A stretch of DNA of 64,000 bases from an uncultured Methylotenera sp. (GTDB taxonomy: Bacteria > Pseudomonadota > Gammaproteobacteria > Burkholderiales > Methylophilaceae): contig NZ_CAMLGS010000007.1 of the NCBI RefSeq assembly GCF_946479685.1, positions 1 to 64,000 of the forward strand, given 5' to 3'. Below, piece by piece: positions 47,561 to 56,004 of this stretch (positions are counted from its first letter, which is position 1; each line of letters opens with the position of its first letter). Position numbers and translations under genes: made by a program. The notes under the pieces were generated by a model, which was not told where the DNA came from, did not search any database, and saw only the letters and a program-made list of their open reading frames with translations.

Positions 47561-49774
47561 TTAATCGTGAAAACAATATCTGTTTCTGCCGGCGCCTTTA
47601 GCCTCATACATGGCTTTGTCTGCTTGCTTCATTAGCTCATCTGCTTTCATCGGGTGGTCGTGTGCGGCAACTGCGATGCCAATGCTGGTGCTTATCATCA
47701 TTTCATGACCGTTGGCTAGGATAGGCTGTTTAAAGCTCTCTATAATTTTTTGCGCAACGAGTTCTGCATCGTGCGTGTGCGAAATTTCTGAAAGTATGAT
47801 GACAAACTCATCGCCGCCTTGTCTGGAAACGGTGTCAGCAGCGCGTACACATTTCAGTAGTCGGTTAGCCACTTCTTTTAGTAACAAATCTCCTACGTCA
47901 TGACCTAATGAGTCGTTGATATGCTTAAAGTGGTCTAAATCGAGAAATAGCAGCGCCATGGAGCGATCGAAGCGTTCGCTATTTAGCAGTGACTGATGCA
48001 GCCGGCTGAGCAACATTCTGCGATTAGGCAAGTTGGTTAGTGGGTCATGGTAAGCAAATTGCTGGGTTTCTTCATGCAGATTTTTACGTTCGGTAATATC
48101 TTCAATTTGGGCAATAAAGTATTTCGGTAAGCGGTCTACATCTCTAGAAATACTTACCGATAGCTGCACCCAGACGATTCTTTTATCTTTATGAATATAG
48201 CGTTTTTCTATCTGGTAAGTGTTGAGTTTGTCTTCAATGAGCTGGCTTAAGCGTTCTAAATCCGCTTCTAAATCATCTGGGAAAGTGATTTCTTGAAAGG
48301 TGAGTTGCATCAGCTCCTCATTGCTGTAGCCAACGATATTGCATAAGGCTTGATTGACTCTGGTGAATCTTCCTTCCAGTGATACGATGGCCATACCAAT
48401 AGGTGCGTATTCGATGATGTCATTAAAGCTTTTTTCACGTGCGATTAGCGCGTTGGCAATGGTTTTTTGTGCTGTTATATCTTGAAAGGCGCCTATCAGA
48501 CTAACGGCTTCACCGCCTTGCATAATGGCAGAGCCTTGAGTGCGCACCCAAATGTGGTTGCCCTTGGCGGTGGTGAGCGGTAGCTCCATGTCCCAAGGTT
48601 GGCCGGTCTTAATCGCAAGGTCTATCGTGGCTTTGAGCTCGCGCTGGGAATCTGGTGGGTAAAACGAAATGGCCTGCTCTACGGAAGGGAGCTGTGGCGG
48701 CACTAACTCATGGATGCGAAAGACTTCTGTAGTCCAATGTTTAATCTGCATGCTGGCAATATCAAGTTCCCATCCGCCTACTTTGGCTAACTCGCCGGTA
48801 CGCTCTAGCACGCCAGCCATGTAACTGGTTTCTTGCTCTGCCTGCTTGCGCTGACTGATGTCGTGAGCAATGCCAAGGTAGCCAAACAACTCACCCACGT
48901 TGTCATACATCGGGGTGACGGTTAAGCTCACAGGTAACGATGTGCCGTCTTTGCGAATATAGGTCCATTCACGGGTTTCTGATTTTCTTTGTAATGCCTG
49001 CGATATAAATACGTAAAAGCCAGAATCTATCTGCCTGTTCAAAGTTTGACTAAGTTCATTCGCACGCTGATGCATTTCATTTGTGTCATGAAAAATAGCG
49101 GGTGTTTTTAAGCCAATCAACTCTTCGGCTTTATAACCCAGCATGTTTTCTGAGCCACGACTAAAACTGGTAATCAAGCCATTAAGGTCGGTTGAAATGA
49201 TGGACTCATCTGCACTGGATAGTAGCGTACTTAGAAAGGCTGTTTTATCAAATAGCGCAACACTCATTGCTTCCAGCTTTTGGGATTGGATGCGCGTGTC
49301 GATTAGGGTTTCTACTAAGTTACCTAGTTTTTTTAGTGCTTCGCGTTGCTCTGTAGATAGCTCACGTGCCTGCCGGTCAATTACACAGAGTGTGCCAAGT
49401 GCGTACTTGTTACTGCTAATCAGCGGGATGCCAGCATAAAAGCGTATATTAGGGTCGCCAGTCACTAATGGGTTGTCATGAAATCTATCGTCGTCTAAGG
49501 CATTGGGGATTTCAAAAATGTCATCGCCAAGAATGGCGTGCCCGCAAAATGAGATATCCCTGGGTGTTTCTGTGGCTGCAAGGCCAACTTTGCTCTTGAA
49601 CCATTGGCGTGTTTCATCCAGTAGTGTGATTATGGCAATGGGAGTTTGGCAGATTTCTGAAGCAAGGCAGGTTAGGTCGTCAAAGCCTTGTTCTGGCAAA
49701 GAGTCTAGGATATTGAGTCGTTTGAGGAACTCAAGTCGGTCAATTTCATTGTATGGAATGCTAGGAGTTTTCAA
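47561..49774 (-). CDS. GAF-PAS-PAS-PAS-GGDEF diguanylate cyclase
   Basis: A 737-aa soluble sensor. GAF (about 15-165; DISFCGHAI, RFHDNPLVTGDPNIRFYAGIPL), three PAS/PAC modules (about 180-310, 320-440, 445-570) and a C-terminal GGDEF domain are present. GGDEF is intact at 653-657 in RQGGDEFVIIL, with an RAAD inhibitory site five residues before it. There is no EAL domain. The last PAS plus GGDEF closely parallels that of the MASE1 protein at 38.8 kb, and the GAF parallels that of the GGDEF-EAL protein at 41.7 kb, so it looks like a module-shuffled paralogue. Confidence 0.92.
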   Translation of the reverse strand: MKTPSIPYNEIDRLEFLKRLNILDSLPEQGFDDLTCLASEICQTPIAIITLLDETRQWFKSKVGLAATETPRDISFCGHAILGDDIFEIPNALDDDRFHDNPLVTGDPNIRFYAGIPLISSNKYALGTLCVIDRQARELSTEQREALKKLGNLVETLIDTRIQSQKLEAMSVALFDKTAFLSTLLSSADESIISTDLNGLITSFSRGSENMLGYKAEELIGLKTPAIFHDTNEMHQRANELSQTLNRQIDSGFYVFISQALQRKSETREWTYIRKDGTSLPVSLTVTPMYDNVGELFGYLGIAHDISQRKQAEQETSYMAGVLERTGELAKVGGWELDIASMQIKHWTTEVFRIHELVPPQLPSVEQAISFYPPDSQRELKATIDLAIKTGQPWDMELPLTTAKGNHIWVRTQGSAIMQGGEAVSLIGAFQDITAQKTIANALIAREKSFNDIIEYAPIGMAIVSLEGRFTRVNQALCNIVGYSNEELMQLTFQEITFPDDLEADLERLSQLIEDKLNTYQIEKRYIHKDKRIVWVQLSVSISRDVDRLPKYFIAQIEDITERKNLHEETQQFAYHDPLTNLPNRRMLLSRLHQSLLNSERFDRSMALLFLDLDHFKHINDSLGHDVGDLLLKEVANRLLKCVRAADTVSRQGGDEFVIILSEISHTHDAELVAQKIIESFKQPILANGHEMMISTSIGIAVAAHDHPMKADELMKQADKAMYEAKGAGRNRYCFHD

Positions 49775-50117
49775 ATTATCGTAGCTTCTAATGTAGGTGA
49801 TTACATGAATGAATACATCTCGAGTTAATCTTACCTAAAATGTTTATGGATTGCCAACCGTAAATGTAGCCAGGCTTGTTTGGGATGATTAAATGTAGTT
49901 TAACTGTTTGTTTTGTTGGTTGAATTTTGTTTTTAATGGAGTTTTGTTTTAAAGTTAAGATACGGCAATTAGGCATCTGTATCCAAGTGTAAGTTGAATG
50001 TTTTGCACGCAGTGTGGTTGAGTGCTTGTTTGTCGCAACCATTTGCAAGTCATTTATTGGTTTGGCAGGCCTTTTCTGCGATAATAATGTTTTGATTTTT
50101 TCTGAAAGCTAAAGCAA
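49775..50117. other. Intergenic region upstream of ppnP
   Basis: This 343-bp AT-rich gap between divergent genes holds no credible gene; a minus-strand open frame of 86 codons has no recognisable features. Near its right end TTGGTT (50057-50062), a 17-bp spacer and GATAAT (50080-50085) form a plausible sigma-70 promoter for ppnP, about 32 bp before the ATG. Confidence 0.4.
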
Positions 50118-50429
50118 ATGGCACAATTTGATAATGTCAGTGTTAAAAAGAAAGCTAACGTTTATTTTGATGGTAAGTGCGTTAGTCACACCGTGATGTT
50201 CCCAAATGGAACACGTAGCACGATTGGTGTTATTTTCCCTAGCACGCTTACATTTAATACTGCCGCTCCAGAGTTAATGGAAATTAATGCTGGCGTATGT
50301 AAAGTGCGTCTGCAAGGTGAAGATAGCTGGAAAACATACAGCGAAGGCGAGAAATTCACTGTGCCAGGTAACTCATCATTTGATATCGAAACAGTGGAAA
50401 CATTAGATTACGTTTGCCACTTTGAGTAA
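50118..50429 (+). CDS. ppnP: Pyrimidine/purine nucleoside phosphorylase PpnP
   Basis: PpnP (former DUF1255/YaiE) is a small cupin-fold enzyme that splits several nucleosides with phosphate to base and ribose-1-phosphate. The 103-aa protein is full length: [45 protein letters not shown], then [27 protein letters not shown], matching the family throughout. It appears monocistronic. A TAGGTGG/CCACCTA hairpin (50444-50463) follows the stop. Confidence 0.93.
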   Translation: MAQFDNVSVKKKANVYFDGKCVSHTVMFPNGTRSTIGVIFPSTLTFNTAAPELMEINAGVCKVRLQGEDSWKTYSEGEKFTVPGNSSFDIETVETLDYVCHFE

Positions 50430-50511
50430 TAGTCATCCATTGTTAGGTGGTAGGTGCCACCTACAGTTGCTTGGTTTTACTTTGGTTAGAAAATAATATT
50501 AGGAATTATGT

Positions 50512-51006
50512 ATGCCTTCATTTGATATTTCTTCAGAAGTCGATATGGTCGCTTTGAAGAATGCGATTGATACCGCGGGTAAGCAAATTACCAACCGCTA
50601 TGATTTCAAAGGCAGCTCAGCTAAAGTTGAGCTGAATGAGAAAGATAGCGTGATTACCTTGTTTGGCGATAACGACTTTCAGCTAGATCAGGTGAAAGAT
50701 ATTCTGCTGCCAGCGATGGAGAAGAAAGAGCCTGACTCATCTAAACGTCTAGATCATAAAGATGTCCAAAAAATATCTGGCAATAAGGTCAAGCAAGAGA
50801 TGAAAATCCGCGACGGCATTGATAGTGATTTAGCCAAGCGTATTACCAAGCTGATTAAAGACTCCGGCATGAAAGTGCAAGCGAGCATTCAGGGTGATAC
50901 CGTGCGTGTAAACGGCGCTAAGCGTGATATTTTGCAAGATGCGATTGCATTTGTGAAAAAGAATGTGACGGACTTTCCGTTGCAGTTTGGTAATTTTAGG
51001 GATTAA
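50512..51006 (+). CDS. YajQ-family cyclic-di-GMP-binding protein
   Basis: A 164-aa protein of the YajQ (UPF0234) family with two RRM-like halves: MPSFDISSEVDMVALKNAIDTAGKQITNRYDFKGSSAKVEL and KRITKLIKDSGMKVQASIQGDTVRVNGAKRDILQDAIAFVKK. Some members, including one in Xanthomonas, bind c-di-GMP and affect transcription; others bind nucleic acid. Its position next to a c-di-GMP-rich segment fits an effector role, but this is inference. AGGAAT precedes the ATG. Confidence 0.92.
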   Translation: MPSFDISSEVDMVALKNAIDTAGKQITNRYDFKGSSAKVELNEKDSVITLFGDNDFQLDQVKDILLPAMEKKEPDSSKRLDHKDVQKISGNKVKQEMKIRDGIDSDLAKRITKLIKDSGMKVQASIQGDTVRVNGAKRDILQDAIAFVKKNVTDFPLQFGNFRD

Positions 51007-51033
51007 GTGAGCACGGTATTACTGGCGAACTTA

Positions 51034-51063
51034 AAAGCAGAGAGCTATAAAGTAGAGAGCTAT
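51034..51063 (+). repeat. 15-bp tandem duplication of the leuC ribosome-binding region
   Basis: AAAGCAGAGAGCTAT (51034-51048) is followed directly by AAAGTAGAGAGCTAT (51049-51063), one mismatch in 15. The second copy contains the GAGAG ribosome site and the first two bases of the leuC ATG (51062). The first copy lacks a start codon because A rather than G follows the AT. Confidence 0.85.
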
Positions 51064-52474
51064 GGCAAAAACGTTATACGACAAATTGTTTGATTCCCAC
51101 GTTGTGACCGAAGAAAACGGCACGGCGCTTATTTATATCGACCGTCATTTAGTGCATGAAGTGACCAGCCCGCAAGCATTTGAAGGCCTGCGTCTGGCTG
51201 GGCGTAAGCCTTGGCGCATTTCTTCTATCGTAGCTACGGCAGACCACAACACGCCAACCAATGGCTGGGATAAAGGTTTGGCTGGCATTGCAGACCCGGT
51301 AGCGCGTTTGCAGATAGAAACCTTGAGCGACAACATTCGCGAGTTTGGTGCAAAAGCCTACTTCCCATTCATGGACGCCCGTCAGGGTATTGTGCACGTG
51401 GTTGGGCCAGAGCAAGGTGCGACTTTGCCTGGTATGACTGTAGTGTGCGGCGACTCGCATACCAGTACGCATGGTGCGTTTGGCGCATTGGCACACGGTA
51501 TTGGCACCTCTGAAGTTGAGCACGTGATGGCGACCCAATGTTTGGTGCAGAAAAAATCTAAAACCATGCAGGTGGTTGTGAATGGCACTTTAGGCAAAGG
51601 CGTGACGGCTAAAGACGTTGCGCTGGCGATTATCGGTAGAACCGGTACTGCGGGTGGTAATGGTTATGCAATTGAGTTTGCCGGTTCAGTAATTCGCAAT
51701 ATGAGCATGGAAGGTCGTATGACTTTATGCAATATGGCGATTGAAGCAGGTGCGCGTGCTGGTATGGTGGCGGTGGATAACACAACTATTGATTATGTAA
51801 AAGGCCGCCCATTTGCACCTAAAGCAGAGCAGTGGGATGCAGCGGTTGCTTATTGGAACACCTTACACAGCGATGAAGGTGCAAAATTTGATGCAGTAGT
51901 TACCTTGAATGCAGAAGAGATTCAGCCACAAGTGACTTGGGGTACTTCACCAGAGATGGTGGTAGGCATTGACGGAAAAGTGCCTAGTTTAGACATGGCT
52001 AAGAACGAAGTGCAGCGCAGTGATTGGGAACGTGCCTATGCTTACATGGGCTTAACTCCGAATACACCAATTAATGAAATTAGCATTGATAAAGTATTTA
52101 TTGGTTCTTGCACCAACTCACGTATCGAAGATTTACGTGCAGCGGCAGCGATTGCCAAAGGTAAGCGTATTGCACCTAATGTGAAATTGGCATTAGTGGT
52201 GCCAGGCTCTGGTTTGGTGAAAGCGCAAGCTGAGCAAGAAGGCTTGGATAAGATTTTTACTGAAGCTGGTTTTGAGTGGCGTGAGCCAGGATGCTCCATG
52301 TGTTTAGCTATGAATGCTGACCGCTTGGCATCGGGTGAGCGCTGTGCATCAACAAGCAACCGCAATTTTGAAGGTCGTCAAGGGCAGGGCGGGCGTACGC
52401 ATTTGGTTAGCCCGGAAATGGCCGCGGCCGCAGCAGTTACAGGTCATTTTGTAGACGTAAGAGATTTAAGTTAA
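51062..52474 (+). CDS. leuC: 3-isopropylmalate dehydratase large subunit
   Basis: LeuC, with LeuD, isomerises 2- to 3-isopropylmalate in leucine synthesis. The 470-aa aconitase-fold protein has the three 4Fe-4S cysteines in [12 protein letters not shown] and [11 protein letters not shown], plus [28 protein letters not shown]. An entericidin-like gene separates it from leuD. It starts 55 bp after the yajQ-like gene. Confidence 0.98.
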   Translation: MAKTLYDKLFDSHVVTEENGTALIYIDRHLVHEVTSPQAFEGLRLAGRKPWRISSIVATADHNTPTNGWDKGLAGIADPVARLQIETLSDNIREFGAKAYFPFMDARQGIVHVVGPEQGATLPGMTVVCGDSHTSTHGAFGALAHGIGTSEVEHVMATQCLVQKKSKTMQVVVNGTLGKGVTAKDVALAIIGRTGTAGGNGYAIEFAGSVIRNMSMEGRMTLCNMAIEAGARAGMVAVDNTTIDYVKGRPFAPKAEQWDAAVAYWNTLHSDEGAKFDAVVTLNAEEIQPQVTWGTSPEMVVGIDGKVPSLDMAKNEVQRSDWERAYAYMGLTPNTPINEISIDKVFIGSCTNSRIEDLRAAAAIAKGKRIAPNVKLALVVPGSGLVKAQAEQEGLDKIFTEAGFEWREPGCSMCLAMNADRLASGERCASTSNRNFEGRQGQGGRTHLVSPEMAAAAAVTGHFVDVRDLS

Positions 52475-52496
52475 CTTTTTTTAAAGGTATAAATAA

Positions 52497-52616
52497 ATGA
52501 AAAAACTATTCTTTTTTGTAATGATTGCAGCCGTGTTGTCAGCTTGTAATACCGTAGCTGGTATTGGTAAAGACCTGGAAAAAGGCGGCGAAGCGATTCA
52601 GAAGTCAGCAAACTAA
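52497..52616 (+). CDS. Entericidin A/B family small lipoprotein
   Basis: A 39-aa open frame beginning MKKLFFFVMIAAVLSACNTV, with a lipobox LSAC (Cys17). It continues with the Gly/Lys/Glu-rich entericidin pattern AGIGKDLEKGGEAIQKSAN. AAAGG lies about 9 bp before the ATG. Entericidins are small outer-membrane or inner-membrane lipoproteins linked to stress and cell lysis; here the function is unknown. Placement between leuC and leuD is recurrent in betaproteobacteria. The last five codons form the first unit of a 15-bp tandem array. Confidence 0.88.
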   Translation: MKKLFFFVMIAAVLSACNTVAGIGKDLEKGGEAIQKSAN

Positions 52617-52691
52617 GGTCTAGTAAGCAAGGTTTAGTAAGCTAAGAGTCACTAAGCTAAGAATCAGCAAATTAAGAGATTAAAGAATTAA
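52602..52691 (+). repeat. Degenerate 15-bp tandem array starting in the entericidin stop region
   Basis: Six head-to-tail units: AAGTCAGCAAACTAA, GGTCTAGTAAGCAA (14 bp), GGTTTAGTAAGCTAA, GAGTCACTAAGCTAA, GAATCAGCAAATTAA and GAGATTAAAGAATTAA (16 bp). The first unit encodes KSAN-stop of the entericidin gene. All but the second end in a TAA. The array fills more than half of the gap to leuD. Confidence 0.85.
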
Positions 52692-52777
52692 GCAATACCT
52701 GGTTAATTAGCGTCTCATCGAGTAGATGGGCGCTAAAGTATTTGGCCAGATTATTAACCAAAATTTAAGAAAATATC

Positions 52778-53416
52778 ATGCAAGCTTTTACGCAATTGAA
52801 TGGATTGGTGGCACCGTTAGACCGCGCGAACGTGGACACGGATGCGATTATTCCTAAGCAGTTTTTAAAATCGATCAAACGTAGCGGTTTTGGTCCAAAC
52901 GCATTTGATGAGTGGCGTTATTTAGACCAAGGCGAGCCAGGGATGGATAACAGCAAGCGTCCATTGAACCCTGATTTTGTGCTGAATCAAGCACGCTATC
53001 AAGGTGCTAGCGTATTGTTGACGCGTGAAAACTTCGGTTGCGGCTCTAGCCGTGAACATGCGCCGTGGGCGTTAGAGGATTACGGCTTTAAAGTCATTCT
53101 TGCTTCGAGTTTTGCTGATATTTTCTTTAATAACTGCTTCAAAAATGGCATGTTGCCTATTGTGTTGAGCGCAGATGTGATTGAAACCTTGTTCAATCAA
53201 GTTGCAGCCAACGAAGGTTACAAGCTGAATATCAACTTGGAAGCGCAAACCATTACCACACCTAGCGGTGAGTCATATGGTTTTGAAGTGGATGCTTTCC
53301 GCAAGCACTGCTTGTTAAACGGTTTGGATGATATTGGTTTAACCATGCAGCATCAGGATAAAATTAAAGCGTTTGAGCTTAAGCATCAGCAATCACAGCC
53401 TTGGCTTTTTAACTAA
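52778..53416 (+). CDS. leuD: 3-isopropylmalate dehydratase small subunit
   Basis: LeuD is the swivel domain partner of LeuC. The 212-aa protein has the conserved [21 protein letters not shown] and [41 protein letters not shown], which contain substrate-binding residues. The following 165-bp gap to leuB has loosely repeated TTTAGT-containing segments. Confidence 0.98.
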   Translation: MQAFTQLNGLVAPLDRANVDTDAIIPKQFLKSIKRSGFGPNAFDEWRYLDQGEPGMDNSKRPLNPDFVLNQARYQGASVLLTRENFGCGSSREHAPWALEDYGFKVILASSFADIFFNNCFKNGMLPIVLSADVIETLFNQVAANEGYKLNINLEAQTITTPSGESYGFEVDAFRKHCLLNGLDDIGLTMQHQDKIKAFELKHQQSQPWLFN

Positions 53417-53581
53417 GGCTACTGGTAGATTTTGCCTGGGCTTTAGTCACGAGCTGTTTAGTGTCACTGAGTTGTTTGTAGCCATTGAGTGATTTAAAAG
53501 CCGCTTTTATTTAAATCGCTTTAATTCATATCATTTATTCGAATTTAGTATAGTCAACATTAAGTTTAAGAAAGTCTTTTC

Positions 53582-54637
53582 ATGAAAATAGCAGTATTGC
53601 CAGGCGATGGTATTGGTCCAGAAATCGTTGCACAAGCCGTTAAAGTATTAAAGGCGCTTGATTTAGATATCACTATGACTGAAGCACCAATCGGTGGTGC
53701 CGGTTATGAAGCTGCTGGTGATCCATTGCCTGATGCAACCTTACAGTTAGCTAAAGATGCTGATGCTGTGTTGTTAGGTGCTGTTGGTGATTGGAAATAT
53801 GACAAATTAGAGCGTCATTTACGCCCTGAGCGCGGTTTATTGCGTATTCGTAAAGAGCTGAATTTATTCGCAAACTTGCGCCCAGCTTTGCTTTACCCTG
53901 AGCTCGCTTCAGCTTCTACATTGAAGCCAGAGGTGGTTTCAGGCTTGGATATCATGATCGTACGTGAGTTGACTGGCGATATTTACTTTGGTCAGCCACG
54001 TGGTATTTCTAAATTAGAAAATGGCGAGCGCGAGGGCGTGAACACTATGCGCTATAACGAATCTGAGATTCGCCGCATTGGCCGCGTAGCGTTTGATATC
54101 GCTATGAAGCGCAATAAGAAAGTATGTTCAGTAGATAAAGCGAATGTGCTGGAAGCGACTGAATTGTGGCGCCAAGTGATGATTGAGTTGTCAGCAGAGT
54201 ACCCGGAAGTTGAATTAAGCCATATGTACGTAGATAACGCAGCGATGCAATTGATTCGTGCGCCTAAACAGTTTGATGTAATGGTTACCGGTAATATCTT
54301 TGGCGACATTCTATCTGACGAAGCATCTATGCTGACCGGTTCTATCGGTATGTTGCCTTCAGCTTCTTTGGACCAAAACAACAAAGGTATGTACGAGCCT
54401 AGCCACGGTTCTGCACCTGATATCGCAGGTAAGGATATTGCTAACCCGTTGGCTACTATCTTGTCAGCTGCAATGATGCTGCGCTACACATTTAACGATG
54501 AAGCTAATGCACAACGCGTAGAAAATGCAGTTAAAAAAGCACTGGCACAAGGCTACAGAACAGCTGATATCTGGACTGAAGGTTCAAATAAAGTGGGCTG
54601 TAATGCCATGGGTGATGCGGTAGTTGCTGCGCTTTAA
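53582..54637 (+). CDS. leuB: 3-isopropylmalate dehydrogenase
   Basis: LeuB oxidatively decarboxylates 3-isopropylmalate with NAD+. The 351-aa protein has [15 protein letters not shown], the substrate-binding region [13 protein letters not shown] (as [20 protein letters not shown]), the [13 protein letters not shown] loop, and the metal/NAD signature [33 protein letters not shown] precedes the ATG. It is followed by asd in the same direction. Confidence 0.98.
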   Translation: MKIAVLPGDGIGPEIVAQAVKVLKALDLDITMTEAPIGGAGYEAAGDPLPDATLQLAKDADAVLLGAVGDWKYDKLERHLRPERGLLRIRKELNLFANLRPALLYPELASASTLKPEVVSGLDIMIVRELTGDIYFGQPRGISKLENGEREGVNTMRYNESEIRRIGRVAFDIAMKRNKKVCSVDKANVLEATELWRQVMIELSAEYPEVELSHMYVDNAAMQLIRAPKQFDVMVTGNIFGDILSDEASMLTGSIGMLPSASLDQNNKGMYEPSHGSAPDIAGKDIANPLATILSAAMMLRYTFNDEANAQRVENAVKKALAQGYRTADIWTEGSNKVGCNAMGDAVVAAL

Positions 54638-54739
54638 TTTGCAGGTTTGGTTGGCTTAGCGTTCGCAGTAATTAGGGTTTATTATTTGATAATCTGCTGA
54701 TTCTTCAGCAACAGTTAATTATTAAAAGTGGAAAATAAA

Positions 54740-55852
54740 ATGCTTAAAGTAGGTTTTGTAGGCTGGCGTGGCATGGTTGGATCTGTTTTGATGCAACGCA
54801 TGTTAGAAGAAAATGACTTTGCACTCATTGAGCCGCAATTTTTCACAACCTCACAAGTAGGCGGCAAAGGCCCGAACGTAGGTAAAGATACGCCGGCATT
54901 GCTGGACGCTAAAGACATTAACGCGCTAAAGGCTATGGATGCAATCGTGTCTTGCCAAGGCGGCGACTACACCACTGAAGTATTTCCACAGTTGCGTGCG
55001 GCTGGCTGGAATGGTCACTGGATTGATGCTGCGTCTACTTTACGCATGGAAAAAGACGCAGTGATTGTGCTTGATCCAGTGAATATGCACGTGATTCAAG
55101 ATGCTTACGCACAAGGCAACAAAAACTGGGTAGGCGGTAACTGTACAGTTTCATTGATGCTGATGGCATTAAATGGCTTGTTCAAGGCTGATTTGGTCGA
55201 GTGGGCAACTTCTATGACGTATCAGGCGGCTTCTGGTGCCGGTGCGCAGAATATGCGCGAGTTGCTGAATCAGATGGGTGAAGCGCACCGTGTAGCGAGT
55301 GCCTTTTTGAAAGACCCTGCATCTGCTATTTTGGATATTGATAGAGAAGTGGCTGGTACCTTGCGTGATGAGAGCTTTCCTACCGCGCATTTTGGCGTAC
55401 CTTTGGCTGGCAGCTTAATCCCTTGGATTGATAAAGACCTTGGTAATGGTCAAAGTAAAGAAGAGTGGAAGGGTGGCGTAGAGACTAATAAGATTCTAGG
55501 TCGCGAAGCTAACCCAGTATTGATTGATGGCTTGTGTGTACGTATTGGCGCTATGCGCTGCCATAGCCAGGCGCTAACTATTAAGCTTAAAAAAGATGTG
55601 CCACTGGATGAAATCAGCCAAATGTTGGCAGAGGCAAATCAATGGGCAAAAGTGGTGCCTAACGAGCGTGAAACAAGTATGCGCGAGTTAACGCCAGCAG
55701 CGGTAACCGGCACGCTAATCACCCCAGTGGGTAGATTGCGCAAACTAAATATGGGTAATGACTACCTGTCAGCGTTTACTGTAGGTGACCAGTTGCTTTG
55801 GGGTGCTGCCGAACCATTGCGCCGTATGTTGCGGATTTTAATAGAGAAATAA
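54740..55852 (+). CDS. asd: Aspartate-semialdehyde dehydrogenase
   Basis: Asd makes aspartate semialdehyde, the branch point to Lys/diaminopimelate, Met and Thr. From the ATG at 54740 it is 370 aa, near the enterobacterial length. [18 protein letters not shown] is the NADP-binding start, Cys135 in VGGNCTVSL is the nucleophile, and the C-terminal [26 protein letters not shown] is typical. An in-frame GTG at 54728 is less likely because GGA lies at suitable distance from the ATG. Confidence 0.97.
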   Translation: MLKVGFVGWRGMVGSVLMQRMLEENDFALIEPQFFTTSQVGGKGPNVGKDTPALLDAKDINALKAMDAIVSCQGGDYTTEVFPQLRAAGWNGHWIDAASTLRMEKDAVIVLDPVNMHVIQDAYAQGNKNWVGGNCTVSLMLMALNGLFKADLVEWATSMTYQAASGAGAQNMRELLNQMGEAHRVASAFLKDPASAILDIDREVAGTLRDESFPTAHFGVPLAGSLIPWIDKDLGNGQSKEEWKGGVETNKILGREANPVLIDGLCVRIGAMRCHSQALTIKLKKDVPLDEISQMLAEANQWAKVVPNERETSMRELTPAAVTGTLITPVGRLRKLNMGNDYLSAFTVGDQLLWGAAEPLRRMLRILIEK

Positions 55853-55855
55853 ATC

Positions 55856-55878
55856 AGCCCGGAGTTAATCCGGGTTGT
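55856..55878 (+). terminator. Hairpin after asd
   Basis: AGCCCGGA (55856-55863) and TCCGGGTT (55869-55876) form an 8-bp stem, including one G-T pair, around GTTAA directly after the asd stop. There is no strong T run, so termination may be partial. Confidence 0.5.
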
Positions 55879-56004
55879 AAAATCTCCATCATCAATATCG
55901 CTGCCAGATGATGGCTGAATATAATGTGTATTATGAGCTTGCATACCTAACTATTTGATGTTATTTTCATATTGCAAATATTTAGTACGTTTAAAGGTAG
56001 CGAT

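Noticed and set aside
49788..50048. Minus-strand open frame of 86 codons in the largest intergenic gap
   Set aside because: No recognisable motif, AT-driven composition, no ribosome site and no family resemblance.
50444..50463. TAGGTGG/CCACCTA hairpin after ppnP as a terminator
   Set aside because: The stem is short and no T run follows, so it is mentioned only as a possible structure.
53440..53535. Loose TTTAGT-based repeats of 15-18 bp in the leuD-leuB gap
   Set aside because: Similarity between units is too low to separate from chance by eye, so they were not listed as a repeat feature.
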